DNA of 64,000 nucleotides from Cryptomeria japonica (GCF_030272615.1 NC_081413.1:143125976-143189975); one strand, 5' to 3'; positions 1 to 11,140 are shown, counted from the first letter of the stretch. The notes: generated by a model from the sequence alone, not told the origin. Numbers and translations are program-made.

Positions 1-654
1 TATTAAATAGTTAATTTGAAAAGATCAATTTATTTAATTTGTTTCATATTCTTCTATTAATTAATTTAATTGAAACATTTTATTAATTAATTCATTTAGC
101 TTTTCTTCTAATCAATTAATTAAATATCTAATGTTTAATTATTCCTCTACCCACTATCTTATAGTCTTCTCAATTAAATAATTTCTTAATTATTTAATCT
201 CCCTTTTCCAACTCCCCTCATCTCCACATCACTTCTTCTTTGCCAAATCATCCATCATGTGGCTAAAGATATTAATAATTTTTTAATATTAATAATGCAT
301 CATTATCTTCAACATTCATTATATTCTTCAAATAGTATGTATGTACATACGTTCCTCAACATTCCTATATTCTCTCCAATCTTCCTACATCTTTGGAGGA
401 AGTTGAGTCCACTTGTCCTCTTATCCCTAAATCTTCTCCAACTATCCTATATTCTCTTAGTCTTCATTCTTAGTCAAGGTGAGATGAATAACACTTGGAT
501 TCTCCTTCCATTTTTTTCTCTATCCTGTAGGTGTAGGAGGAGCATCTTCCACCTTTCTCTCTCACATCTCAACTTCTTTCTCATAGCCATTCAAATTGCA
601 AGATTTAATCATGACCGTTGATCTCTGCAACCTAGGTTTATGCACTCAAAAATC

Positions 655-663
655 TATAAATAG
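655..663 (+). promoter_or_regulatory. Putative TATA box of element B 5' LTR
   Basis: TATAAATAG lies in the LTR in the sense orientation. It is conserved at 25534-25542 in the 3' LTR and is followed about 30 bp downstream by a likely transcription start region. This is the expected position for an LTR promoter. Confidence 0.55.
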
Positions 664-936
664 AGTTCTCCTAAGCCAATTTTGAAACTGATAGCTAGTC
701 TTACAATCATTCTAAAATTCTATATCTTTGCATCTGTGAGTTCATGTGCTTAGAATTTTTAGTTGTTTTTGAGCAATTTCACATAAATTATTATCATAGT
801 TTATCTTTGCATATCATATCAATTACTAGTCTATTCCATATTTGCCATCTTGGAAGCTACCAGTGCTTGTCTGAGAGCAAAATCATCTACAACCAAGAAC
901 AATGGGCTTAGGACACAATGAGACATAATCCATGAA

Positions 937-941
937 GGTAT
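937..941. repeat. Left target-site duplication of element A (GGTAT)
   Basis: GGTAT here and at 17267-17271 flank element A exactly. The intact site, AAGGTATAA, is present in the other B LTR at about 25815-25823. Confidence 0.93.
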
Positions 942-1724
942 TGTATACGGTGAAAATGGATAACAATAATAATGATATTGAAAGGCTAAATGAATTCAAC
1001 CACAAAAACCCTCGCCTAACAACAACAAAGATCCACCATAACATATGAAGATTACCTAAGACAATGCAAATCAAATGAAATCACAAAGATTATATCATCA
1101 CATGTCCAATAGGGTTTGGATATCCATTCTTCCTATCTCCATTGATCTTGCTTGATATATTTGCTCTCAGATTTTATGTGCACAAGAGCTCAACAAAGAA
1201 TGGAATGTGGTTGCAAGTAGGATCGCATATGCTCAAAAGCGTAGTGTAGTCAAGTGCATAAATTGATTAGCCAGGTTTGATAATGAAGGAAGCATCTCCT
1301 TATATAGAAGACACAATATGAAATGGAGGGATAAGATTGAGAGGTGTAAAAGGAGGTCGGCTATGATTAGAGGGTAGGTAAAAGAAATAATAAAATAATG
1401 AAAGGGGGAGGTAATGTATGAATTAAGAGATGAATGACATGTGTCATGGGTAGAAAAGGTTAATGAATTAATTAAATAAATAAAGATTTATTTAATTAAT
1501 AGAAGAAGTGGGATCAATTAAATAAATAAGATATTTATTTAATTTAGGAAAAGGATAATTTAAATAAATAAATGAATTTATTTACATGAGAAATAAGGCT
1601 AGAAGAGGATAAATGAATTAATTAAATAAATAAAGATTTATTTAATTAATAGAAGAATTAAGCTTAGATAATTAAATAAATAAAATATTTATTTAATTAG
1701 ACATAACAATTTTGGGTGTCTACA
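942..1724 (-). repeat. Element A 3' LTR (left copy)
   Basis: This starts TGTATACGG and ends GTCTACA on the plus strand, and matches 16483-17266 with about 2% divergence. On the element's sense strand it begins TGTAGACACCC. Homology between the two LTRs stops exactly at these borders. Confidence 0.93.
1461..1700. repeat. Cluster of AT-rich palindromes in element A LTR
   Basis: Several imperfect inverted repeats follow one another, each built from an AATTAAATAAATA arm and its complement TATTTATTTAATT around a 2-4 bp centre. The clearest lie at 1467-1500, 1516-1545, 1617-1650 and 1670-1699. The same cluster is in the other LTR at about 17003-17242. Similar arms occur near the start of the B LTR (24700-24725). 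Confidence 0.8.
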
Positions 1725-1739
1725 TTTTGCCCCTCTTTG
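1725..1739 (-). other. Polypurine tract of element A
   Basis: On the minus strand CAAAGAGGGGCAAAA directly abuts the 3' LTR start. It is nearly identical to the element B PPT at 24656-24670. It fixes the orientation of A as minus. Confidence 0.85.
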
Positions 1740-2239
1740 AGACAATGCGGCTTGTCACGTTGTTTCAAAGAAGATAATATGAACTGATATAGAGTTGCCC
1801 CAAGATGGGAATGATATGCCCCCTCGAGAGATTGGATGAAAATGTCTAGAAAGATCACAGACAATCTCTCGATAAGAAAGAAGGGATAGAATGGACTGAC
1901 CAGATAAAGTGACAGAGTCACGGGATAATGAAGACTAACTCGGGAAACGAGGGCTAGGGCAGTCTATAAGATAGACCATGAGGGAAATACATCCTCATTG
2001 TCATCTACACATCCAAAAGATCAGAGTGCAGAGCAAGAATAGAGTAGCAGTAGTTAGCAATGATGGCCTTTGTTCACAGATTCGACTGCGTTCATCAATT
2101 CCTGAGGCCAGCAGAGGCAGGAGTGCCGGTAAGTACCACAAAACCTCCTCATACTTTGTTGCATTTATTGTTGTCATTAATGCATGCTAGATAGGGTAAT
2201 AAATGAGCTCTAGGTTAAGGTCCAAAAAATGTCAAAAAT
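1740..2239. other. Untranslated 3' region of element A, no gene seen
   Basis: This lies between the PPT and the first motif array. Short ORFs are present (1978-2190 on plus, 1697-1921 on minus) but carry no domain, and the second runs across the LTR border. I see nothing else in it. Confidence 0.6.
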
Positions 2240-2516
2240 GCGTAGGCACGTCTGTGTTGGTGCCAGGCGCGTCTATGCTTGCTAAGCACATCTGTGTTTG
2301 TGCCAGGCGCGTCTGTGCTAGAAAATGCGTCTGTGCCAAATGGAGCCGTGTCTGTGATGTGTAGGCACATCTGTGTCACCCAGGCGCGTCTGTGTAGAGC
2401 ATAGGCACGTCTGTGTGTTTTAGGCGTGTCTATGTAAAACAGGCACGTTTATGCAGTCTTCGAGCGCGTTTATGTCAGGAAAGCGTGTTTGTGTCCAAAA
2501 AATGTGAATTTGTGTC
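2240..2516 (+). repeat. Spaced array of a GCGTCTGTG-like motif (about 13 copies)
   Basis: The plus strand carries about 13 copies of a 9-10 base motif, consensus YGCGTCTGTG, about 19-25 bp apart with unrelated sequence between. Variants mostly differ by C/T or G/A changes (CACGTCTGTG, GCGTCTATG, CACATCTGTG). The array lies upstream of the PMD ORF and points the same way. Two more arrays of the same motif lie in A's 5' leader, reading the same way relative to gag. This is not a simple tandem repeat, because only the motif is kept. Confidence 0.8.
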
Positions 2517-2534
2517 TTCTAGGTCAAATCGGCA

Positions 2535-3090
2535 GTTCTGTGATGAACATACTCTGTCGATTGGATAAGCTACTGAGAGGATTCACTCAAGCAGGTCCTC
2601 TAGGAAAAACTAGGATAGCAAATAGGGCTAGGATTGACAATTCTGTGATAGAACATACATTGCCAATTAGGAAACTTCTCAAAAGGATTCACTCAAGTAG
2701 AGGCCCTTGGATAGGATAGATCAAGGCACTTTGTGATGAACAGTGAGTACCAAGATATAGTACTTTGTGATGAATAATGAGTACCAAAATATGAGCAGCA
2801 CTTTGTGATGAACAAGGAGTGCAAATGTGAGGAGCACTTTGTGATGAACAGGGAGTACAAAACACGTAGTACTTTGTGATGAACAGGGAGTACCACTAGG
2901 ATAGAAGCAACACTTTGTGATGAACAGTGAGTGTCATTAGGATAGAAGCAACACTTTGTGATGAACAGTGAGTGTCATTAGGATAGAAGCAACACTTTGT
3001 GATGAACAGTGAGTGTCACTAGGATAGAGTACCATATGCACTTAGATAAAAGGTAGCATTTTGTGATGAACATTGAATGCCACTATGACT
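2535..3090 (+). repeat. Tandem repeat with core TTTGTGATGAACA, upstream of the PMD ORF
   Basis: Nine clear units share the core CACTTTGTGATGAACAG followed by GAGTRC or GAGTGTC (starts near 2726, 2758, 2796, 2835, 2866, 2909, 2951, 2993, 3056). Older copies of the core appear at about 2540 and 2645. Unit length varies from about 31 to 42 bp. The units starting at 2909, 2951 and 2993 are nearly identical 42-bp copies, so that part expanded most recently. Confidence 0.88.
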
Positions 3091-3116
3091 GACATGATTG
3101 ATTTGCTTGACTACAG

Positions 3117-5050
3117 GAGTATTTGTCTATGTTGGAGTCATGGGAGAGGTTCCCATCGACACAGAGATTGTGACCTAAGTTGACCTTCGAGGACCGAGCG
3201 GCTATTGAGGCTATGGGTCTGAGACATATTCTGTATGTGCCTGAGTTTCAGGCGAACATGGGACTGCTGATTGCACTGGCAAAGAGGTGGCACTCTAAGA
3301 CTTGCACCTTTCATTTATCAATGGGGGAGATGATAGTCACCCTCAAGGATGTATACAGGATCCTGAGGATACCGATCGATGGGGAGCTGATTCCCTACGA
3401 TCGAGACGGAGACAGGGAGGCCCTTAGATGAGTGTTCTAGGACCTAGGACTAGAGATGAGGGCAGGGCATGTGGCTTGGGACACCATGACAGCTACAGGA
3501 TTAGCATTGCCAGCAGTGATAGGAGGAGCAATCAGTGGGTTCTTGTGTCCTGATAGAGCGACAGGAGGGTTGGCTGTGGGCTGGGGAGGTGCATTGGAGA
3601 CACTGGTGACACAACACACCAGATATGCCTAGGGACCGTGTGTGCTAGCACACCTATATTATGAGCTGCATCAATTTGTGTACCATGGGTCAGTGGGATT
3701 GAGCTGCGGGGTCACATTGTTATAGGTGTGGGCCTATGAGCATCTGCCAGTGATGAGACTGATACATTTTAGGGGTAGAGGTCACGGACGCAGTTTCGTA
3801 CACTTGTACGACATGATCACTTCGCAGCCACGGATTGGCAGGTTAGAGCACTAGCAGTGGGTGATTGATGACATTGATATGGTTATATGGAGGCCATACC
3901 TGGGATGTGAGTAGTGGGAGGATGATGCGGTAGAGTTGCACTACACCTTCCGGAGCAGGTATCTAATTGGGCAGACACCCTATGTACTAGAGAGGCAGCT
4001 GGTTGACAGGGTGGGTAGGCAGTTTGATAGGATCCAGCGGATGCCACAAGGTTCAGGCATGTATGCACGGACTGTTAGGGATCAGGCACAGTTTGGTCCC
4101 TTACTATCATATGATCAGGCTATTACATAGCTAGTGGAGATGATGCCCCTACCCTGGGACATGTGGCCAGAGATCAAGGATGCCGACATGGATGCCGAGT
4201 ACACAACATATTGGGCCAAGCATCCATTCCCACACCTGATGGATCCAGGAGAGCTACTAGATGGAGATGGTGGTGGGGATGGGGATGCTGATGGAGATGA
4301 TGGAGGTAGAGGCTGACGGAGGAGGAGGGGGGTAGTTGGAGAGAGGAGGGTGGCATCGTAGAGGGATGGTGGAGAGGACAGACAGGCTCGGGTGGTGAGA
4401 GGTTGCAGTGGATTACTGCTATAGGTGCCGACAGCACAGGGTCCCAGACAGGTGCAGGTACAGGGACAGATACAAGGACAGATACAAGGATAGGCACCAG
4501 TACAGGCACAGGCACAGGGGTAGGCACCCATATAGGGGGAGCCACAGGCAAAGCCACAAGGGGCTGAGGCAGAGGAGGATGAGCTGACAGAGCTGAGGGA
4601 GATCTGCCAGGGACAGGCAGATGAGATCCAAGACCTGGAAGGGAAAGGGATAAGCTCAGGAGGCAGCTCAAAGATACTAAGCAGGAGTGGGATTAGGCCA
4701 TTCAACACTACATAGAGGCTGAGACAGCACCGAGGGCTGGGAGGCAGGCGACAGAGGACATAGGGGCTGGGTATGCCTACATCCTGTAGGCAGGGGAGGA
4801 GATCGGTTATTGGCGAGATCTCTATTATGGTGCAGTGCCAGTTGATCAGCGGGTGAAGAGCTTCCATAGACCATCGTGGACAGTGACAACTATGGGAGGG
4901 AGTCAGAGGAGATAGGCATCTAGTGGTGGGGTTATGGGTCCTCCACCACCATTAGATAGAGGGGATAGGAGGGATGATCCTGGGGTGGGTCCTTTGGGGG
5001 CTCAGATTCCGTCGAGACCAGGCGGCTCCGAGGGAGGGAGTTCATCATAG
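3117..5050 (+). pseudogene. Plant mobile domain (PMD, MAIN-like) ORF carried antisense to element A gag-pol
   Basis: One frame runs from about 3117 to 4640 with homology to PMD proteins. It holds a TFHLPxGEMxxTLxDV-type block (about 3310-3360, here with FHLSMGEMIVTLKDV), then ILRIPIDGE, SRYLIGQTPYV and VGRQFDRIQRMP near 3950-4050. An acidic Asp/Gly tract, a Gln-rich tract (4430-4560) and a short coiled coil (LTELREICQGQADEIQDLE) follow. A 1-nt frameshift near 4645 moves the frame, which then ends at 5048-5050. In-frame stops lie at 3171, 3429, 3438, 3630, 3723, 3852, 3912, 4128 and 4314 and then within the Gln-rich tract. Most are TAG where Gln or Trp is expected. CTACAG at 3111-3116 could be a 3' splice site, so an upstream exon is possible. 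PMD proteins act in plant silencing and genome maintenance and are also known from transposons. This copy is dead. Confidence 0.82.
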
Positions 5051-5510
5051 CCATAGAGGGCTCCCTATGTATCAGTATTGTATCATTTTTGTATGATGAT
5101 GTAGACACCTGCGGGTGATTGTAGCCATATGATTTTGACATCATTGTATCATGACACTTTTTATATATATGAGATGATTCTTCTTTGCGGCAGCTATATG
5201 CATGCGTACCTATGTGATGTATGTTTTATGATGTATGTTTTATGTGATGCTTATGATATGGATGCAAATATGTACATGAGGACATGCAATATTTTTGTGT
5301 TTTTTTATGTTTTATATGTGTATGCAAATGCAATTGTGAATGTATGGAATGCAGATGAATATGATAATGTAAATGTAAATTATGCTAACAGGTGTTGTGT
5401 GCAGGATGTGATGCAGTTGTGATATCTATATGTATGTATGAAATGCTTATATGTGGTAATGCAGGTGCAACTACATGAAATGCAAATGTTTTTGGTGTGT
5501 CATTATACTC
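5051..5510. other. Low-complexity ATG/TATG-rich DNA after the PMD ORF
   Basis: The plus strand is rich in ATGT, TATG and GATG words and poor in C. It may have been the 3' untranslated part of the PMD unit. The ORF at 5129-5422 is a low-complexity translation without a domain. Confidence 0.5.
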
Positions 5511-6745
5511 AGTGATTTTATAGCAGGCTACGCGGACTCGAGAAGGATGATGGAAGTCAATCAAGAAAGGGAGATGGAAGACATAAGATATGAAAGTGAA
5601 AGAGCTTCTTGTGCATTATCATCATTGAGCTTTATTATGGAAAAATAGGTTATGACAATCGAGGCATATGTTCAACCTAGAAAGTCATTGTACCTGTTTG
5701 CATGGAGATAAGACAGTCACAAACAAGGAATGCCCCAGTTCATACTAGACTCTCAGTGTCCTCATATCCTTGGACAAGTCATAGCATTACTAAGAGACAA
5801 TCCACAGACAACAAATACAAATAGGTGACGATACCCCATCCTCGAGATAGAATCTCTAGTCAAAGACATCCGAGAAAAGCTAAAAGATATGTCACCAAAA
5901 GATAAAAATCAAAATAAAACCAAGACTCGACACCAACATCCACTGTAGTCGTCAAGTTTAGTGTCTCTTATCACTTGTATGAGTCTTATTTGATTGTGGT
6001 CACGATGTTTACTTTCACAAAAATGATAGATAGCACGGAACCATATGTTGTCTGAGTCTATTGAAAGATTTGATTTGTTGAAGCCCATTGTTGCTACTGT
6101 GTCTCATCTGAAACTAACTGGATCTATGCCACTGATACTTTATTATAGAGAAGATGAAACTTTATTGCGGATTTGTGATGCAAATGTTGCTTTATTGTGG
6201 ATTGTGCACAGATAGACTGAAGGAAGCTGGAAGAAACTGTACTCCTCAAAAAATGTGATGTTCTTAGTTCCACACCCATTACTAGACGTAGGATTTGCCT
6301 TAGCCATAGATAGGATCTGATTTATTATGCATAGAAATGAGTGAAAAGGAAGGTTTATTATGAATGGCTAACCAATCTTGGGTAGATCAATAACAAGCCA
6401 TGATGGGAATGGGTAAGTTTATTATGGATGAATAGGTTGTGAGTGTGTGCAAAGTGAAAGGATGAAAGAGAATCTTGAAGGAGGGAGGAGCAATGTCTTT
6501 ACACATGGCACTGGTGACCCAGTTTTCACCATGGTACTTGCCCAGGGCGCCACCGAAGTGGTTTTCACCATTGGACGAAATTATTTCTCTTTACTTTTTT
6601 TGATTTTTCAATGTTTTTTTTGTGTCACAAGGCGCCTGTTTGCTAGGTTTTCACCAAGTAACAATTTTTTTGTTTTATAATTTTTTTTGTATTTTTGAAT
6701 TTTTTGATTTTTTGGTATTTTTTGATTTGAGGATATTCTAAAGAG
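5511..6745. other. Non-coding spacer between the 3' ends of the PMD ORF and pol
   Basis: The two coding units of A converge here. The spacer carries about seven scattered copies of TTTATTATGG or TTTATTGYGG (near 5630, 6138, 6159, 6189, 6319, 6353, 6417). Between about 6510 and 6655 there are three copies of GTTTTCACCA with GGCGCC boxes. No protein homology is seen. Confidence 0.5.
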
Positions 6746-7906
6746 CTATGTGTAAAACCTGCGAAGGTGCATGTTGTTGATAGGATCCTCCAAAGGTTCA
6801 CCTTTTGTAGTTGAGAGCTGATATGCCCTATATCCATATGCTACTGTAATGATGTAAGGACCAAGCCAGTTTGGTTCGAATTTGCCCTTCTTTTCTCTGT
6901 CTTGCTGATTTTTGGGGTTTTCTCTGAGAACCAAATCACCTACCTCAAATGTGCGAGGCTTGACCTTGTGATTGTAGTTGCAACTCATTCATTGTTGGTA
7001 AGCCTTGAGATGATTAAAATCAGTTTGTCTTCGTTCATCTAGTAGTTCAAGTTCTTGTAAGTGAGAGACCCTATAGTCTTCATCACTGATAATGTTTTGC
7101 AAAGAGACTCATAAAGAGGGTAGCTCGACCTCAATAGGAAAGATGGCTTCAGTGCTGTAGACAAGTGAATAGGGTGTAGCTCCTATGGGTGTGCGAACAC
7201 TTGTGCGGTATGCCCAAAGTGCAGGATTAAGTTGGATATGCCAATTACGGTCAGCGTCGTTGACTGTCTTTTTGAGGATTTTAAGGATTGTCTTATTAGA
7301 TGCCTCAGCTTGACCATTACCTTGGGGGTAATATGGCATGGAGAAATGATGGGAAATATGGAAGCGATCATAGAGTTCACAAACATCTTGATTTTTGAAG
7401 GGACACCCGTTATCAGTGATAATGGAAACAGGAATACCGTATCGGCAAATGATATAGTTGAGGATGAACATAGCAATCTATTTTCGAGTGACTTGTGTGA
7501 GAGGCACGACTTCAATCCATTTTGTGAAATATTTTGTGGAAGTGATAATGAATTTATGACCATTGGAAGAAGGAGGGTGAATCTTGCCTATGAGATCGAG
7601 TCCCCACTAACAAAAGGGCCAAGGAGATGCAATTGGTTGAAGTTCTTGCGCTAGCACATGTGTGAGGTCTCCATGAATTTGACATTGCTTACATTTCTTG
7701 ACAAATTGATATGAGTCCTTTTCCATATTGGGCCAGTAATATCCAGTCCTGATGAGTTTCTTGGCTAAGGTAGGACCACTAGCATGTGGACCACATATCC
7801 CTTCATGTACTTCACGTAATGCAATCTGAGCTTCGTCGCTTTCTAAACATCTAAGAAGAGTGCCATCTAGACCTCGCCAGTATAGGATATCAATTAAAAT
7901 GACATA
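6746..7906 (-). pseudogene. Element A integrase
   Basis: The zinc-binding N-terminus shows EVHEGICGPHASG and CKQCQ (about 7820-7680). The catalytic core shows D in WGLDLIGKI, D in IITDNGCPF and E in GNGQAEASNK, so the DDE triad is present. The C-terminal region has KPRTFEVGDLVLR and GPYIITVAYGYRAYQL, a GPF/Y-type module, and ends at 6746. Stops fall near 7905, 7606, 7473, 7106 and 6989. Confidence 0.9.
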
Positions 7907-9082
7907 TCAAGAGGATTGGTGAATGAAAGTGCGACGTTGGTTATTTGATAGATTTGGAGGTAGGGTATTGTCACGAAGGTATGTGAAAATGGAACCATAT
8001 AACTGGGACTCAGGACCAACAACACATATCATCTCAGTAGGAATGATCTCATATGAAGGAACCAAAAGGTTATCCACCAAGAACTCATAGAGGGTCTCAT
8101 TTGGAGGTAGATCGATCAGTGAAGCAATTGTAGCCATGGCATCTACGACGCGATTCTGCTCTCTTGGTATTTGCTCAAAGTCTATCTTTGTGAAGTGTTG
8201 TTTCAGGTCATCCACCATTTGTCTGTAAGGCATTAATTTTTCATCTTTTGTTTGGTAATCATCAGTTGCTTGATGGATTATAAGTTGAGAGTCCCCAAAA
8301 ACATGAAGTTCCTGGATCTTCCACTAAACTACAATCCGTAATCCAGTTGTTAATGCCTCATATTCTGCTATATTGTTAGTGCAAGGAAATGATAAGCGAT
8401 ATGACTTTGGTATAGAATCCCCTTCAGGAGTTATAAAGAGGATGCCAGCTCCTGCCCCATGTTGTGTGTATGAGCCGTCGAAGTACAGTTGCCATGGCTT
8501 TGCATGTGACATTGTTAAAATGGATTCATCTGGAAATTCTGAACTTAGAGGAACATCATCTATCATGGGGGCATCTACTAATTGATCTGTGATGGCTTGT
8601 CTTTTTATTTCTTTTCTATCCACATACTCAATGTTGAATTCACTCAGGATCATTACCCATTTGGCTAGTCGCCCAGTAAGTGTTGCTTTATTGAGAAGGT
8701 ATTTCAATGGATCGATTCTTGCAACCAACTTAGTCTTATGAGTGAGCATGTAATGTCATAATTTGTGCGAAGCAAAGACCACGGTGAGACATGCACACTC
8801 AATTGGTGTGTATTTTAGCTCATATCCCACCAATGTGCGACTGATATAGTATACTGCTTTTTCCTTGCCCTCAGCAATTTGTTATGCTAAGAGTGCCCCC
8901 AGTGCTGTTGGAGTAGCTGATATGTATAGTAACAGAGGCTGATCTAGAATTGGTGGATTCAAAAGATAATCTTTGAGTGTCTGGAAAGCCTGTTGATAGT
9001 TATCATCCCATTTGAATTTGATGTTTTTATGTAGCAAGTGCTGAAAAAGATTACACTTATCTGCAAGTTGCGCTATGAATCT
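7907..9082 (-). pseudogene. Element A RNase H and second, archaeal-type RNase H
   Basis: The first RNase H (9082-8600) follows RT: KFKWDDNYQQAFQTLK, LGALLA-stop-QIAEG, EKAVYYISRTLVGYELKYTPIE. A second RNase H starts at about 8510 with WQLYFDGSYTQHGAGAGI. It shows all four catalytic acids: D in YFDGS, E in AEYEAL, D in VFGDSQ, D in RVVDAMA. The dual RNase H marks the Tat group. Stops: near 8873, 8763 and 8323. Confidence 0.88.
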
Positions 9083-9898
9083 TCATATGGACTGGAGTCT
9101 ACCTTGTAAAGACTGAAGTTGACTGATATTTCTTGGTGGTTGCATCTCCAAGATGGCCTTGACTTTTGCTGGATCAGCTTCGATTCCTCTTTTGGATACA
9201 ATGAATCCTAGGAGCTTCCCGGAGGTTACTCCAAAAACACATTTCTTGGGATTTAATCTTACTTTGTATTTTTCCAACCGATCAAAGACAACTGAAAGTA
9301 TGTCCAAATGTGTATTTCTGTCTATTGATTTGCCCAAGAGGCCGTCGACATAATCTTCCATAGTTATGTGCATGAGATCATGAAAGATAGTAGTCATGGC
9401 TCTTTGATATGTAGCACCTGCATTTTTTAGCCCGAAGGGCATGACATTCCAGCAAAAAGTTCCCCAAGGACAAGTGAATGATGTTTTGTGTTGATCCTCA
9501 AGCGCGATCTTTATTTGATTATAACTAGAGAATCCATCCATCAATGATAACATTTCATGACTTGCTATGAGATCAACAATCAAGTCAATATTTGGTAATG
9601 GGAAGTCATCCTTTGGACAAGCTTTGTTGATGTCTCTGAAATCTATACATATTCTGATGCTGCGATCTGGTTTACTGACAGGCAGTAAGTTGGAGATCCA
9701 TTCAGGATAATCAATTGTGCATATGAATCCGACATCCAATAATTTCTCAAGTTTTGCTTTGATTAGTAATGCCACTTGTGGATGTATCTTTCTTAATTTC
9801 TGTTTCACTGGTTTTGCCCCTGGTTTAACTGTCAAATGATGCATTACCAAATCCGGATCTAATCCAGGCATATCAGCGTATGACTAGGAAAAGTTGAT
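9083..9898 (-). pseudogene. Element A reverse transcriptase core, catalytic Asp changed (YVDG)
   Basis: RT motifs run in order: GFICTIDYPEWISNLLPV, ICIDFRDINKACPKDDFPLP, LMDGFSSYNQI (first catalytic Asp), TSFTCPWGTFCWNVMPFGLKNAGATYQR, then EDYVDGLLGKS at about 9352-9320. The usual motif is YVDD; here codon 9343-9341 is GGC (Gly), so this copy should be catalytically dead. LNPKKCVFGV and GFIVSKRGIE follow. The tract has no internal stop over about 262 codons, the longest open run in pol. Confidence 0.93.
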
Positions 9899-9901
9899 TT
9901 G

Positions 9902-11140
9902 TCATTCTTTGAAGAAACTTATGAATTTTGACCTTTCTGACTCTGTCAACGATTGAGCCAAGAATATGTTGTGTGGAACCTCTTCTGTACCAATGTTTGT
10001 TTTGATAGTCTCCTCTACCAACATGGATGACTTTTCCTCATATGATGCTGGGAGAATGTCGAGCCTTCCATCTTTGGGTGCCTCAGAGAGGTTTTTTCCC
10101 TCAGATATGTCCTTTCTTTTTACTTTTTTGGGGTCAGACAATGCCACAGTGTGGTTTTCACCATAAGACCCTTGGTTTGTTCTTATTTTCATATTTTTGC
10201 GACTAGAAGGTCTGACACCCTCACCAAAATATGCCACACTATTGAGTTCTATAGTGTATCCCGCTTTATGCTCCCCAGGGGGAAGATCATCTCGTATGCC
10301 AAGATAGTCAATAAAAGCTTCATCATTTTGGAATGTGTCAAATTGTGTAGGTCCTTCATGATCCCAGTCAATGAGTTGGTGGTGATCGAGGGGAAGGCCT
10401 TTAATGTCTTCGAAGTTAGCGGGGTTAAGAGTGAAGATGCAGTTATATTCAGGTATGTCAAGGTAATTATTGAGGTCATCAATGGCACTCTCCTCATCAG
10501 TCTCGATCGCGAGCGAATCCAAATTATCATCACTAGTAGCGCATTCTGGGATAGGTGTTCTCATCCTATGTGATTTCAACCTAGAATCTTGAGACAAGGA
10601 CTGTGTGGAATCCTCATGGGTTATTTCTTGACCAACTTTGAATCTTTTATAAAATTCCTCCTCTTTTGTGGGTTCATCTAGCTCTCTGAATGTCTCGGTG
10701 AGCTCGTAGTCACTAGAAGATTTGTCTGAACCCCATTCCCATTTGTTGGAGTCTATGGAATAGCGACCCTCTTGTTGAATTTTGGCAGCTTTGATTTGTA
10801 AGGCTTGTTTTGTCCTTTGAGTGTGGACCTTGGAAGTCAAGAAACCAAGTCCTTTCAAGCATTCCTTTTAGAGTGTCAATTCAAGTTGTAAAGGTTCAAT
10901 GATTCCTTCCTTTCGTAACCCAAGAGGGCTTTTTCCATCATACCCAAACTTTTGTAGGATCTTGAAACCTTTGCCATATTTCTCACATGGTATACTGATG
11001 TGATCTTGTGTATCATCTTCAATGTCTTTGTAAAGAATTTTGTATAAGTCTTCCTCTTCCAATTTGCCCTATCTTTGAAAGGTAGTAGGGTCCCATTTAA
11101 GTACAATGATGGATACTTGCTTATTAGGATGTGGTCTTCC
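9902..11140 (-). pseudogene. Element A G-patch-like domain and acidic spacer between PR and RT
   Basis: At about 11000-10880 the frame reads YGKGFKILQKFGYDGKSPLG, a G-patch-like glycine pattern found between protease and RT in Tat-lineage polyproteins. A long acidic spacer follows (10858-9902), rich in Glu, Asp and Ser, with GLGF at its start. It ends with SLTESERSKFISFFKE, just before the RT. There are stops near 11045, 10865 and 9899. G-patch domains usually bind RNA or helicases. What it does in retrotransposons is unknown to me. Confidence 0.78.

Larger units (their letters stand above)
1..941 (+). repeat. Element B 5' LTR, first part
   Basis: This aligns base for base, with scattered substitutions, to 24883-25822 in the 3' LTR. 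The LTR start is left of the window. The sequence is AT-rich at first, then carries a TATA box (655-663) and a pyrimidine-rich stretch. The ORF at 259-621 has a similar copy in the other LTR (25177-25500), but both are hydrophobic low-complexity LTR translations with no domain, so I do not call a gene. Confidence 0.88.

Noticed and set aside
259-621. A 120-codon plus-strand ORF with a similar copy at 25177-25500
   Set aside because: Both lie within LTR copies, so the similarity is that of the LTR. The translation is hydrophobic low complexity, shorter and differing at both ends in the second copy.
942-1724. Element A on the plus strand with its PBS after 1724
   Set aside because: TTTTGCCCCTC has no TGG start. 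Read on the minus strand it is a PPT, and a proper PBS lies at 16479, in agreement with the gag-pol direction.
2240-3090. CRISPR-like array (repeat-spacer look)
   Set aside because: The repeats are 9-17 bp, spacing is irregular, there are no cas genes and the setting is plant retrotransposon DNA.
4115-4867. A 250-codon open frame on the minus strand, rich in Pro, Ser and Cys
   Set aside because: It is the complement of the PMD ORF's acidic and Gln-rich tracts, whose base bias removes stops on the other strand. It has no motif and runs against the better-supported frame.
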